Positions 8,554 to 16,960 of a stretch of DNA of 64,000 nucleotides are shown in pieces. How positions within the stretch are numbered: the stretch's first letter is position 1; each line of letters opens with the position of its first letter. The translations under genes were made by a program, and so were the position numbers. The stretch is from NCBI GenBank assembly GCA_035405785.1, contig DAONJS010000002.1, positions 210,368 to 274,367 of the forward strand. Direction: 5' to 3'. The notes below the pieces were generated by a model, which saw nothing but the letters and a program-made list of their open reading frames with translations, did not search any database and was not told the DNA's origin. This DNA is from BPGX01 sp035405785 (GTDB taxonomy: Bacteria > Bacteroidota > Bacteroidia > B-17B0 > Aurantibacillaceae).

Positions 8554-9225
8554 ATGGTAATACTAATCACAGGAACATCCAGAGGTATAGGATTTGAACT
8601 TGTAAAAAAATTATGTAATGATCATTTGATTATTGCTGTGTCAAGAAGTGCAATGCATTTTTCTCATCCTAATGTACATTTCATAAAAGGCGATATATAT
8701 GATGAATCAACCATTCATCAATGCAAAAATTATTTAAATAGAAATCAACAATGTTTGGATATACTTATCAATAATGCCGGTATATTAATAAACAAATCTT
8801 TTGAAAAAATCACAAAAGATGAATTAGAAAAAGTTTATCAAACCAATGTATTTGGCGTGTTTTACTTGATACAACAAATGCTACCATTTTTATCAAAATC
8901 AAAAAAATCTCATATTGTCAATATCAGTAGTATGGGTGGTATTAACGGCACGCAAAAGTTTCCCGGATTAAGTGTTTATTCTTCTTCAAAAGGTGCAGTG
9001 AGTATCCTTACTGAATGTTTGGCCGAAGAACTAAAAACTTATTCCATTTCCTGCAATGCATTAGCACTTGGTGCAGTTCAAACAGAAATGTTATCTGCCG
9101 CTTTTCCAGATTTTAAAGCACCACTCTCTCCATCAGAAATGGCGGACTTTGTAGTTTGGTTTGCATTGAATGGACATCAATTTTTTAATGGAAAAATTTT
9201 ACCTGTGGCTATTAGCACTCCTTAA
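8554..9225 (+). CDS. Short-chain dehydrogenase/reductase (SDR) family oxidoreductase
   Basis: A 223-residue classical SDR. The NAD(P)-binding motif TGTSRGIG is at residues 7-14, followed by NNAG near residue 75, the catalytic serine in NISSMGG, and the YxxxK pair in VYSSSKGA near residue 150. The substrate cannot be told; members of this size include ketoacyl reductases and sugar or sterol dehydrogenases. It is transcribed divergently from the outer-membrane protein gene, with only 42 bases between starts, so the promoters must overlap. Confidence 0.88.
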   Translation: MVILITGTSRGIGFELVKKLCNDHLIIAVSRSAMHFSHPNVHFIKGDIYDESTIHQCKNYLNRNQQCLDILINNAGILINKSFEKITKDELEKVYQTNVFGVFYLIQQMLPFLSKSKKSHIVNISSMGGINGTQKFPGLSVYSSSKGAVSILTECLAEELKTYSISCNALALGAVQTEMLSAAFPDFKAPLSPSEMADFVVWFALNGHQFFNGKILPVAISTP

Positions 9226-9232
9226 TTTTTTA

Positions 9233-9240
9233 TACATTTG
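9233..9240 (+). promoter_or_regulatory. -7 promoter element of the OmpA-family gene
   Basis: TACATTTG is an exact TAnnTTTG match ending 15 bases before the ATG at 9256. It shows that the in-frame TTG at 9238, which lies within the box, is not the start codon. It also gives this gene its own promoter although the SDR gene ends only 30 bases upstream of the start. Confidence 0.65.
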
Positions 9241-9255
9241 CACAAATTTTTTTCA

Positions 9256-11172
9256 ATGAACTTGAATAAAAATATATTTTTTGTTATTGCTTTTTTAATA
9301 TACTTAAGTTCTATTTCTCAAGAACTAAAATTTACTGCTAATTTTATCCTAAATGATGCTCCTTTATCAAATGTTCAAGTTTCCGTTTATGATATGGCTA
9401 ATAATAAATTGATAGAAAATACCAATTCTGGAAATGCAAATCAATATAAAATTGCATTAGAGACAGGCAACAATTACAGAATATATTTTTCTCATCCAAA
9501 AATTCATAAGATTTTTTGTGAAATTATTAGTTACAATATGTCTGAAAATGATTTGTACAATAATTATTACAATGAATTAGATTTAGAATTTATTCCACTA
9601 ACAGAATCGGTTGATACATCGGTGCTTTCAAAATCTCCCGTTCATAGAATTCAGTATAATCCTACTAAAAAGAAATTTGAAGACGATGTACCCTATAACC
9701 AAATGATTTTATCAAAAATTTTTAGAGAAAATGAAGAAACAACAGAAGTAAAGAAAATACAAATACCATATAATTTAGCAGGTACCATTTTTATTAAAAC
9801 AAGTAATAATTCTACACCCATTACCAAAAAAGATGTTGTGCTGTATAAAAGTAATCAATTACCATATTTCACTAAACAAACTAATAACTTTGGACAATTC
9901 TTTTTTAATAAAGTTTATTTAGACAGTGCTCAAAATTTATTGATAAATCTTGAAGAAAAAGAAGCCATTGGTAAAACCTTAATACTTGCTGATTCTAAAA
10001 AAAGACCTATTTATGAAACAAAAATTACAGATACTAAAGTTTCAATTCCTTTAAGTCAAAACATGAAAAAAGAATTGATAGATAATCGTTTTGCATTTTT
10101 TATTGGTGGAAAAATTTACAAAGAATCTGATACTTCTGTTAGTTTTTTGACAGATGAAGTTGTATATCTTTTAAACCAGAAAGGAACTAAAATTCAAAGT
10201 ACTAAAACCAACATTTTTGGGGCTTTCATTTTTCAAGACATAAAGCCCGGCAATGTTTATCAGATTGCTATCAGAAAAGATGCTATCAAAAAACAATATA
10301 AAGCAATGCTTTACAATAATATCGATGAACCTATATGTGAAATTGATAGTAGTATTGGTGATAATCAATTAGTGTGTTCTTTTCGTGCAGATAATAATAA
10401 AAAATTTGACAACCTGTTAATCAACGAATCCCTTTTAAGAATGAATGTAAAAGGAAAAGTGTTTAATGAAAACACTAATAATCCTGTTTCCGATTTGAAA
10501 ATTTATCTTATTAGTGAAGATGGTAAAGTGATTGATAGTACAATTACTGATAACTATGGATCATTTATATTTGCTTTTGTGCCATATATGAAATATTCAT
10601 TTAAATTTTATGATCCAAACAAAAGTATTGTAACCAGTTCAAAAATTTTACTTTACTCATCTAATGACCAGTTAGTTAAACTTCTGTATATGATAAAAAA
10701 TAATCCTTTTGTGTTCAATCTTTTAGATTACGAACAAAAAAGATTAACTGATATTTATATTGAAGACCCTTGGTTAAATATCACAACATTAAAATTAAAA
10801 AACAAAAATATCCCTACCATTTCTGAACATATTTATTTTGAAACCAATCAATATAAAATAACACCTGCCGGTGAAAAAACTTTACAAAAAATATTGACAG
10901 TATTAACATCTAATCCACAGTTATCCATTGAAATTCGTGCCTATACGGATAGCCGCGCTGATGATAAATACAACAAAGAACTCAGTCAAAAAAGAGCAGA
11001 TGCCGTTAAAAATTATTTAATTAAAAAAGGAATTGATGCTAATAGAATTTCTGCTTTTGGATTTGGAGAAGAAAAAATTCTTAATCACTGTAAAAACGGT
11101 GTGCCCTGTACCGACGATGAACACGCTGTAAATAGAAGAGTTGAATTTGATGTGAAAGTGAAAGATAAATAA
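9256..11172 (+). CDS. OmpA-family protein with carboxypeptidase-regulatory-like repeats
   Basis: A 638-residue protein starting at the ATG at 9256 (promoter evidence). A signal peptide ends near LSSISQ. The middle contains several beta-sandwich segments of the CarboxypepD_reg/Cna-B type (for example GTIFIKTSNNSTPIT, VFNENTNNPVSDLKIYL, DNYGSFIFAF). The C-terminal about 110 residues are an OmpA-like peptidoglycan-binding domain with the motifs IEIRAYTDSRADDKYN, LSQKRADAVKNYL and NRRVEF. It probably anchors a surface or periplasmic structure to peptidoglycan. It resembles the C-terminal half of the gene at 13866 but lacks its PD40 repeats. Confidence 0.85.
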   Translation: MNLNKNIFFVIAFLIYLSSISQELKFTANFILNDAPLSNVQVSVYDMANNKLIENTNSGNANQYKIALETGNNYRIYFSHPKIHKIFCEIISYNMSENDLYNNYYNELDLEFIPLTESVDTSVLSKSPVHRIQYNPTKKKFEDDVPYNQMILSKIFRENEETTEVKKIQIPYNLAGTIFIKTSNNSTPITKKDVVLYKSNQLPYFTKQTNNFGQFFFNKVYLDSAQNLLINLEEKEAIGKTLILADSKKRPIYETKITDTKVSIPLSQNMKKELIDNRFAFFIGGKIYKESDTSVSFLTDEVVYLLNQKGTKIQSTKTNIFGAFIFQDIKPGNVYQIAIRKDAIKKQYKAMLYNNIDEPICEIDSSIGDNQLVCSFRADNNKKFDNLLINESLLRMNVKGKVFNENTNNPVSDLKIYLISEDGKVIDSTITDNYGSFIFAFVPYMKYSFKFYDPNKSIVTSSKILLYSSNDQLVKLLYMIKNNPFVFNLLDYEQKRLTDIYIEDPWLNITTLKLKNKNIPTISEHIYFETNQYKITPAGEKTLQKILTVLTSNPQLSIEIRAYTDSRADDKYNKELSQKRADAVKNYLIKKGIDANRISAFGFGEEKILNHCKNGVPCTDDEHAVNRRVEFDVKVKDK

Positions 11173-11270
11173 TTTGTTACTATTCCACCATTCAGATACA
11201 TTTCTCGTAAAGCCCGAAAAGTACAAGAACACCAATAACACAAAGCTTTTTAATAATTTTTAGTTCTGAG

Positions 11271-11444
11271 TGCTGACGCTGTCGGTCATCATTTTGAGTT
11301 TTACCATCATTACGAACGAAGCAAAGTAATCTCAAAAGTATTATCGTCATTACGAGCGAAGCGAATTAATCTCAAATGTATATTCCTCTTCTCTTATGAG
11401 ATTGCTTAGGGTATTCATTCTCGTGCTGACGCTTACGGTCAGCA
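11271..11444. repeat. Repeat island 3: REP-like and TGCTGAC palindromes
   Basis: This lies in the 410-base gene-free gap 11173-11582. It has direct units near 11305-11333 and at 11345-11373 and a degenerate inverted unit at 11398-11423, all of the CGTCATTRCGA family. A second palindrome type, TGCTGACGC...GTCA, occurs at 11271-11291 and, better conserved, at 11424-11444 (TGCTGAC/GTCAGCA). Just left of the island, 11174-11250 shares blocks (GTTACTATTC, ATACATTTCTCG, AAGAACACCA) with the element at 26350-26511. Bases after 11444 show only a short TCCCG/CGGGA hairpin and then the tandem array. Confidence 0.75.
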
Positions 11445-11546
11445 TCCCGTACATTTATCGTCGGGACAATGACGACAAAACTAAATACTAAAAATTAAAA
11501 CTTCAAAACTATTCACTTTTCAATAACAACATAAATGTCATTGCTA

Positions 11547-11600
11547 TTCACTTTTCACTTTTCACTTTTCACTCTTCACTTTTCATTTTTCACTCTTCAC
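11547..11600. repeat. Tandem array of CACTTTTC-like octamers
   Basis: Imperfect tandem copies of an 8-base unit (CACTTTTC with CACTCTTC variants) run through the 3' end of the proline dehydrogenase gene. The array supplies the gene's stop codon (TGA at 11583-11585) and the last residues (KSVKSEK). The gap to its left, 11445-11546, holds no gene. Confidence 0.75.
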
Positions 11601-12761
11601 ACTCTTCCTTCTTTCTAATTCTTTTAGTATAAGAGATAACTCTCTACCTGTTTGTCCTTTTACGCTTGTGTTTTCTTGTGCCCTGCGAATCAAATAAGGC
11701 AAAACACTTTTTACAGGACCATAAGGCACATATTTCACTACATTATATCCTTCTTTGGCTAAATTAAAACTTATATGATCACTCATTCCTAAAAGCTGAG
11801 AAAAGAAAACTCTTTTATCATTTTTATTAATTCCTTTTTTCTCCATCAAATCAACCAAAAACTGCGAGCTATATTCATTGTGCGTACCTGCACAAACACT
11901 CACTATATCTATATTTTCCACACAATAAGACAATGCACTATTATATGCATTATCAGTTGATTGCTTATCCGGATAAATTGGAGAAGGATAACCCATTTTT
12001 TCTGCCCTTTCTCTTTCTTTTTCCATATATGCTCCACGCACCAGTTTTGCACCAAAAAAATACTTAAACTTCCTTGCTTTCTCTACACTCGTTTTCAAAA
12101 ATTCTAATCTGTCGGTTCGGTAAAGTTGAAAAGTATTCCACACAATTGGCTTTTCTTTGTTGAACAATAACATACATTCATCTGCAATATCATCAATAGC
12201 TTTTTGAATCCAGCTTTCTTCTGCATCTATAAAAATAGGTTGCCCACTTTCATATGCCTTTTGACATACTTGCAATACCCTTGCTTTTCCTCTTTGCCAT
12301 TCTTCTGATTCTTTTGTAGATAAAGCACTGCCACTACTAACTTTCTCTAAAATAGAAAAACGAATCATTCCTGTTGGCTTAAATACACAAAATGGAATAA
12401 AGGTTTTATCTTTTGAAAATATTATGTTATCAATAATTTCATTTTTACACTTTTCAAAACTACTTTCGTTTTGTTCGCCTTCTACACTATAATCTAAAAT
12501 AGAACCGATATTATATTCTGCAAGTTTTTGCACAATTTTCATACATTCTTCTCTGGTTTCCCCTCCCACAAATTGCCTGTAAATTGTTTTCTTAATAAAA
12601 TATTTTCCACCAAAATTAACTGCAAATGGTGCAATGATTGAACCTAAATTAACCAAAGAAGAATTTGATAATAACTTAAATAATTTATATGCTTGCTTTA
12701 GTTCATTATTATTTTTATACTTAAATGCTACTTCTGTGTTTGAAAAATTGATGGATGACAT
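11583..12761 (-). CDS. Proline dehydrogenase (FAD-dependent)
   Basis: A 392-residue monofunctional proline dehydrogenase, oxidising proline to 1-pyrroline-5-carboxylate with electron transfer to the quinone pool. The PRODH barrel motifs are present: FIDAEESWIQ, FFGAKLVRGAYMEKER near residue 240, CAGTHNEYSS, and the C-terminal QLLGMSDHIS and LPYLIRRAQENTSV, where the RRxxEN pair binds proline carboxylate. The start is 3 bases after the pdhB stop, so it is co-transcribed with that gene. The last few residues are encoded by a tandem repeat and are probably not functional. No P5C dehydrogenase is nearby. Confidence 0.92.
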   Translation of the reverse strand: MSSINFSNTEVAFKYKNNNELKQAYKLFKLLSNSSLVNLGSIIAPFAVNFGGKYFIKKTIYRQFVGGETREECMKIVQKLAEYNIGSILDYSVEGEQNESSFEKCKNEIIDNIIFSKDKTFIPFCVFKPTGMIRFSILEKVSSGSALSTKESEEWQRGKARVLQVCQKAYESGQPIFIDAEESWIQKAIDDIADECMLLFNKEKPIVWNTFQLYRTDRLEFLKTSVEKARKFKYFFGAKLVRGAYMEKERERAEKMGYPSPIYPDKQSTDNAYNSALSYCVENIDIVSVCAGTHNEYSSQFLVDLMEKKGINKNDKRVFFSQLLGMSDHISFNLAKEGYNVVKYVPYGPVKSVLPYLIRRAQENTSVKGQTGRELSLILKELERRKSVKSEK

Positions 12762-12764
12762 ATA

Positions 12765-13745
12765 TTAATCTTTATACAAAACTCTTTTTACTGCCTTAAT
12801 AACTTTTTCGGGACTTGGCAATGCTTCCTGAATAAGTGTAGGTGCATAAGGCAATGGAGTATCTGCCGAAACCACTCTCATCACTGGTGCGTCTAAATAA
12901 TCAAAAGCAAGTTTTTGAACCATATATGTAATTTCTGTGGAGATATTACCCAATGGCCATGCTTCTTCTACTACAACTAATCTGTTTGTTTTCTTTACAG
13001 ATTCAATGATAGTATTGTAATCAATAGGACGAACTGTTCTCAAATCAATAATTTCAACTGATATTCCTTCTTTTTCTAATTCTTCTGCGGCTTTATATGC
13101 TACTTTAATAATTTTTCCAAATGATACTATAGTTACATCCGTTCCATTTCTTTTTATATCAGCTACACCTAATGGAATAAGATATTCTGTTTCTGGCACT
13201 TCACCTTTATCACCATACATTAGTTCGCTTTCCATAAAAATTACTGGATCATCATCTCTGATAGCAGATTTTAATAAACCTTTGGCATCATAAGGATTGG
13301 AAGGCACTACAACTTTTAATCCTGGTGTATTGGCATACCAGCTTTCAAAGTTTTGAGAATGTTGCTGCCCAAGCATTCCTGCATTTCCGGTAGGCCCTCT
13401 AAATACAATTGGCACACTGAATTGACCTCCACTCATGTGACGAATTTTAGCTGCAGAATTTATCACTTGATCTATTGCTACCAGAGAAAAATTAAAAGTC
13501 ATAAATTCTATGATAGGTCTAAGTCCATTCATAGCGGCTCCTACACCAATTCCTGCAAAACCTAATTCAGAAATAGGCGTATCTATAACTCTTTTTGGAC
13601 CAAATTCTGCAAGCATTCCTTTACTTACTTTGTATGCACCATTATATTCTGCTACTTCTTCTCCCATTAAAAACACTCTTTCATCTCTTCTCATTTCTTC
13701 ACTCATAGCTTCTCTTAGTGCTTCTCTAAATTCAATAACTCTCAT
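12765..13745 (-). CDS. pdhB: Pyruvate dehydrogenase E1 component, beta subunit
   Basis: A 326-residue E1 beta subunit that pairs with an E1 alpha to decarboxylate pyruvate with thiamine diphosphate. Motifs: EEVAEYNGAYKVSKGM, DTPISELGFAGIGVGAA, EFMTFNFSLVAIDQV, FRGPTGNAG and GQQHSQ. I start at the ATG at 13745 because the longer frame begins at a TTG that falls beside an exact -7 box (13767-13774). The E1 alpha gene is not adjacent, which is unusual; instead a proline dehydrogenase follows by 3 bases. A branched-chain 2-oxoacid E1 beta is a less likely alternative. Confidence 0.92.
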   Translation of the reverse strand: MRVIEFREALREAMSEEMRRDERVFLMGEEVAEYNGAYKVSKGMLAEFGPKRVIDTPISELGFAGIGVGAAMNGLRPIIEFMTFNFSLVAIDQVINSAAKIRHMSGGQFSVPIVFRGPTGNAGMLGQQHSQNFESWYANTPGLKVVVPSNPYDAKGLLKSAIRDDDPVIFMESELMYGDKGEVPETEYLIPLGVADIKRNGTDVTIVSFGKIIKVAYKAAEELEKEGISVEIIDLRTVRPIDYNTIIESVKKTNRLVVVEEAWPLGNISTEITYMVQKLAFDYLDAPVMRVVSADTPLPYAPTLIQEALPSPEKVIKAVKRVLYKD

Positions 13746-13766
13746 AATAATTTTTTTAAAGTGCCA

Positions 13767-13774
13767 CAAAAATA
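13767..13774 (-). promoter_or_regulatory. -7 promoter element of the pdhB-proline dehydrogenase operon
   Basis: Minus-strand TATTTTTG matches TAnnTTTG exactly, 21 bases before the pdhB ATG at 13745. Confidence 0.6.
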
Positions 13775-13865
13775 AGCAAAAATTTAATGGTTTTGTAAAA
13801 TTTGCGGCAAAGAAATAGAATGTATAAAGATGGAAATATGATTTAAGTCAATAAAAAAATGAAAA

Positions 13866-15956
13866 TTACTTAACCTTTATATCTGATTCACCAATTACCC
13901 TAAATGCAGTTCTTCTGTTTTTTTGATGGGCGGCCTCCCACTCGGGAGATTTTGGAGTAAGTTTATTGATTTCTTCATCAGGAATTAATGGTTGTGATTC
14001 GCCAAATCCATTTGCTTTTAAGCGGTTTTTACTAATACCTTTACTAATCAAATAATCTACACAAGATTGTGCTCTTGCCTTTGATAATTTTAAATTGTAT
14101 TTATCATTACCACGACTGTCTGTATGTGCGTTAATTTCAATTGATATATTATCATTAAGATTTAATAGTTCTACAATTTTATCTAATATCTCTTTAGATT
14201 TAGGTCTTAAAGTAGCTTTGTCAAAATCATATTCAATACCTTCAATTTCAATTTCACCTGCAGGAATCTTATTTAAGTAAAAATCTTGTTCAAAATGAGT
14301 TGTTTCTGTTTTTCCTTTGGTAGCAAGATTGGCAGATTGAGCAAAATATTTGTTTTTCTGTGCTTTTAAAAAATATTCCATATCTGGTTTTAGTTCTGTA
14401 AAATAATATCCCTTTTCATCAGTTATTACATAAAGTGGCTCATCATCACCATGAACATCTTTTATAGTAACCAAAGCACTTGGTATCGGATCATTAGTTT
14501 CGGCATCATAAACATAACCTTTTAAGTCAAAAATTATTGGTTCATTAATAAATTCATAAATATCATAACAATGTCCCCCTTCACATGGTTCTCTGTCGCT
14601 GGAAAAAAAACCTTTGTATTGTGTTTTATCCATAATAAAATAAGCATCGTCTTTAGCAGAATTAATAGGCGTTCCTAAATTTTTGGGGAATTCAAATGTT
14701 GAGTTATCTTCATCATAGTGTGATTTAAAAATATCCAGACCACCCAATCCAGGATGTCCATTTGAAGAAAAGAAAAGTGTTTGAGAAATTTGATGGAAAA
14801 ATGGTGTTACTTCATCTCCAATAGTATTGACAGGATGACCTAAATTTTTTGGTGTACCTATAACCCCTTCTTCATCAATTTCACACACCCAAATATCCAT
14901 TCCACCTAATCCACCAGGTCTGTTAGAAGAAAAAAATAATTTTCTTCCATCCATCGTAACAAATGGATGCATTGATTTATACCCAGGAATATTGACATTT
15001 TGATTAAGTTTGAATGATTCATAAAACTTACCATTATTCATTTTTGCAGCATAGATATAAATATCTTCTCTTCTAAAATCACTCCATCTTGTAAATAACA
15101 TCACTTCATCAGGTGTTACAATAGCCGCACCTTCATGCATAGCAGTATTTACAGGTTTTCCTACATTTACAGGTTTTATCCATGAATCATTTATTTTTTC
15201 AGTCCAGTAAATATCACAAAGGTATTCTGGGTCTTCTTTTTCCGGATCATTTACAACATTTCCTTTTCTGGCGGAAGTAAATAATATCTTATCAGGACTC
15301 ATATAATACATAGGTGCAAAATTAGAAGTACCTTTATTAAACACATTAGTATCTGCTTTAAAAACAGTAATTTCCCTTTTCTTTTTTTCTTGTTCAATTC
15401 CAAAAAAACAAGATGATTGGAATTTTGTTGCCAATAATTTTAATGAATCTGAAGCATTTTCTGATGAATTATATTCTTCAAAGATTTTTAATGCCTGATC
15501 ATATTTTTTATTATTCATCAATGCTATTCCATAATAATATAATGCATCAGCAAAAACTTTTCTTTCACTACATTCTTTTAGAGTACTTACAGCATGTTTA
15601 TAATCTTTGTTGAATAAATAAGACAACCCTAATTTATAAAGAATTAAATCATAGTTAGAAATTTTTATTGTCTTTTGAGATTTAATTTGATTAGTATCTT
15701 TCTTTTGTTTGCCTAATGACCATTCAGGAACTTTCACCCATGGATTTAGTTTTAAATTTACTAATTGTGTTTCATAAGGCAAAACAATTTGTTCTAATAC
15801 AGTAGTGTCATCTAGAACTTTTGCATAAAAATAAGCTGCACTGGCATAGTCCTTTTTTTTGAATGCATCATCTGCACTAATTATCCATAGTTTTTTGGAT
15901 TGAGCAAAATTTAATATTGGTAAAAATAGAATAATTAATTTAAAAAGTTTTTTCAT
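13866..15956 (-). CDS. PorE-like protein: TPR, PD40 beta-propeller, CRD and OmpA domains
   Basis: A 696-residue protein, last gene of the adhesin operon. Domain order: signal peptide (MKKLFKLIILFLPILNFAQ), TPR-like helices (about 20-200), WD40/PD40 propeller repeats (about 220-480; FFSSNRPGGLGGMDIWV, LFFSSNGHPGLGGLDIF), a carboxypeptidase-regulatory beta-sandwich (about 500-580; GYVYDAETNDPIPSA), and a C-terminal OmpA peptidoglycan-binding domain (INAHTDSRGNDKYN, LSKARAQSCVDYL). This is the architecture of PorE, a T9SS component of Porphyromonas, and of SprD-like proteins. No lipobox is present. I use the ATG at 15956, which overlaps the upstream stop as ATGA; the TTG at 15968 is less likely. 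Confidence 0.87.
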   Translation of the reverse strand: MKKLFKLIILFLPILNFAQSKKLWIISADDAFKKKDYASAAYFYAKVLDDTTVLEQIVLPYETQLVNLKLNPWVKVPEWSLGKQKKDTNQIKSQKTIKISNYDLILYKLGLSYLFNKDYKHAVSTLKECSERKVFADALYYYGIALMNNKKYDQALKIFEEYNSSENASDSLKLLATKFQSSCFFGIEQEKKKREITVFKADTNVFNKGTSNFAPMYYMSPDKILFTSARKGNVVNDPEKEDPEYLCDIYWTEKINDSWIKPVNVGKPVNTAMHEGAAIVTPDEVMLFTRWSDFRREDIYIYAAKMNNGKFYESFKLNQNVNIPGYKSMHPFVTMDGRKLFFSSNRPGGLGGMDIWVCEIDEEGVIGTPKNLGHPVNTIGDEVTPFFHQISQTLFFSSNGHPGLGGLDIFKSHYDEDNSTFEFPKNLGTPINSAKDDAYFIMDKTQYKGFFSSDREPCEGGHCYDIYEFINEPIIFDLKGYVYDAETNDPIPSALVTIKDVHGDDEPLYVITDEKGYYFTELKPDMEYFLKAQKNKYFAQSANLATKGKTETTHFEQDFYLNKIPAGEIEIEGIEYDFDKATLRPKSKEILDKIVELLNLNDNISIEINAHTDSRGNDKYNLKLSKARAQSCVDYLISKGISKNRLKANGFGESQPLIPDEEINKLTPKSPEWEAAHQKNRRTAFRVIGESDIKVK

Positions 15957-16960
15957 AATCTTGGACAATTTTTTATGGTCTGTGGCTTATTTTTTAATGG
16001 AATATATGTAAATGCAATTTCAAAAGCACCTCTCATTTTTGATATTCTTTTTAATGATGATGTATTAAAATCATATCCAATTTTCAATGTGTAATTTTCT
16101 TTTTTAAATCCAATGTATGCAATTGTAGCATCTTGTATTCTAAAATTAAGTCCAGTTAGCAGAAAAAAGTTTTCATTCTTAAAATAATATCCTGCGTCCA
16201 ATGCATAAGTTTGTTCACTCGCAGTTGATTGTTTCATTATTAATACTTTTGGAATTATGTACAACAATTCTCCAATATTTATTCTTGAACCAAAATGTAA
16301 ATAATATCTAATTGGTAATCTATTACTGCTTCCAAAAAAACTTTCTTTGGGCTGCGTGATATTAAATGCAGAAAAACCTATAAAAGGATTAAGTCGCGTT
16401 TGTTGTTTCCCATAATAATACAAAATACCAGCATTAACCTGATGAATAAAAAAAACTTGTTTATTAAAATTCTCACCACTTGGTAAATTTTGGTCAAAAT
16501 AACCACCATCTTTATTCACATATTGATTATTATAAGTAAGTAATTTATACTCCACAGATTTTTGATTGATACCTGCCTGTAAACCGAAATTCAAATTATG
16601 AAATTTATTTTTATCTAAAGGAACATAATAGGCAGAAGACAAAAGTGCCTGAAAAACATTATAATTTCCAGCACCTGCTCGCATGTTGGAGAGTTGTAAT
16701 CCCACTCCCCATTTTTTTAATGGCATATCAAAACTTGCCAACGAAGTTTGAAATGGTTTAATAGCCAAAACATTCCATTGATTTCTGTAATGTAAATGAA
16801 CTCTGTATTTTGCATCTACAAGCCCAGTCATAGCAGGATTCAAAAATAAAGGTGAAGCATCATATATTGAAAGGTGAAAATCCTGTGCACTTAGATATTT
16901 AGTTATAATTAAAAGTATTAAAACAATTTTTTTCATATTCCTTAATTTTTTATTAATCAT
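15953..16960 (-). CDS. PorP/SprF family type IX secretion membrane protein (copy 2)
   Basis: A 335-residue outer-membrane barrel of the PorP/SprF family. Visible features are a signal peptide (about residues 9-25, ending LSAQ), SPLFLNPAMTGL, the YRNQWNVL motif typical of the family, and repeated barrel strands to the C-terminus. SprF of Flavobacterium is needed for export of the type B adhesin SprB; recent work treats these proteins as receptors for type B C-terminal domains. Position directly after the 1253-residue adhesin gene, with a 4-base overlap, suggests a dedicated partner. The start may instead be the ATG at 16936, where the signal peptide begins. Confidence 0.9.
   Translation of the reverse strand: MINKKLRNMKKIVLILLIITKYLSAQDFHLSIYDASPLFLNPAMTGLVDAKYRVHLHYRNQWNVLAIKPFQTSLASFDMPLKKWGVGLQLSNMRAGAGNYNVFQALLSSAYYVPLDKNKFHNLNFGLQAGINQKSVEYKLLTYNNQYVNKDGGYFDQNLPSGENFNKQVFFIHQVNAGILYYYGKQQTRLNPFIGFSAFNITQPKESFFGSSNRLPIRYYLHFGSRINIGELLYIIPKVLIMKQSTASEQTYALDAGYYFKNENFFLLTGLNFRIQDATIAYIGFKKENYTLKIGYDFNTSSLKRISKMRGAFEIAFTYIPLKNKPQTIKNCPRL

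Noticed and set aside
11017..11241. Minus-strand frame at the end of the OmpA gene
   Set aside because: It overlaps the OmpA domain, whose coding sequence is certain, and its translation shows no family features.
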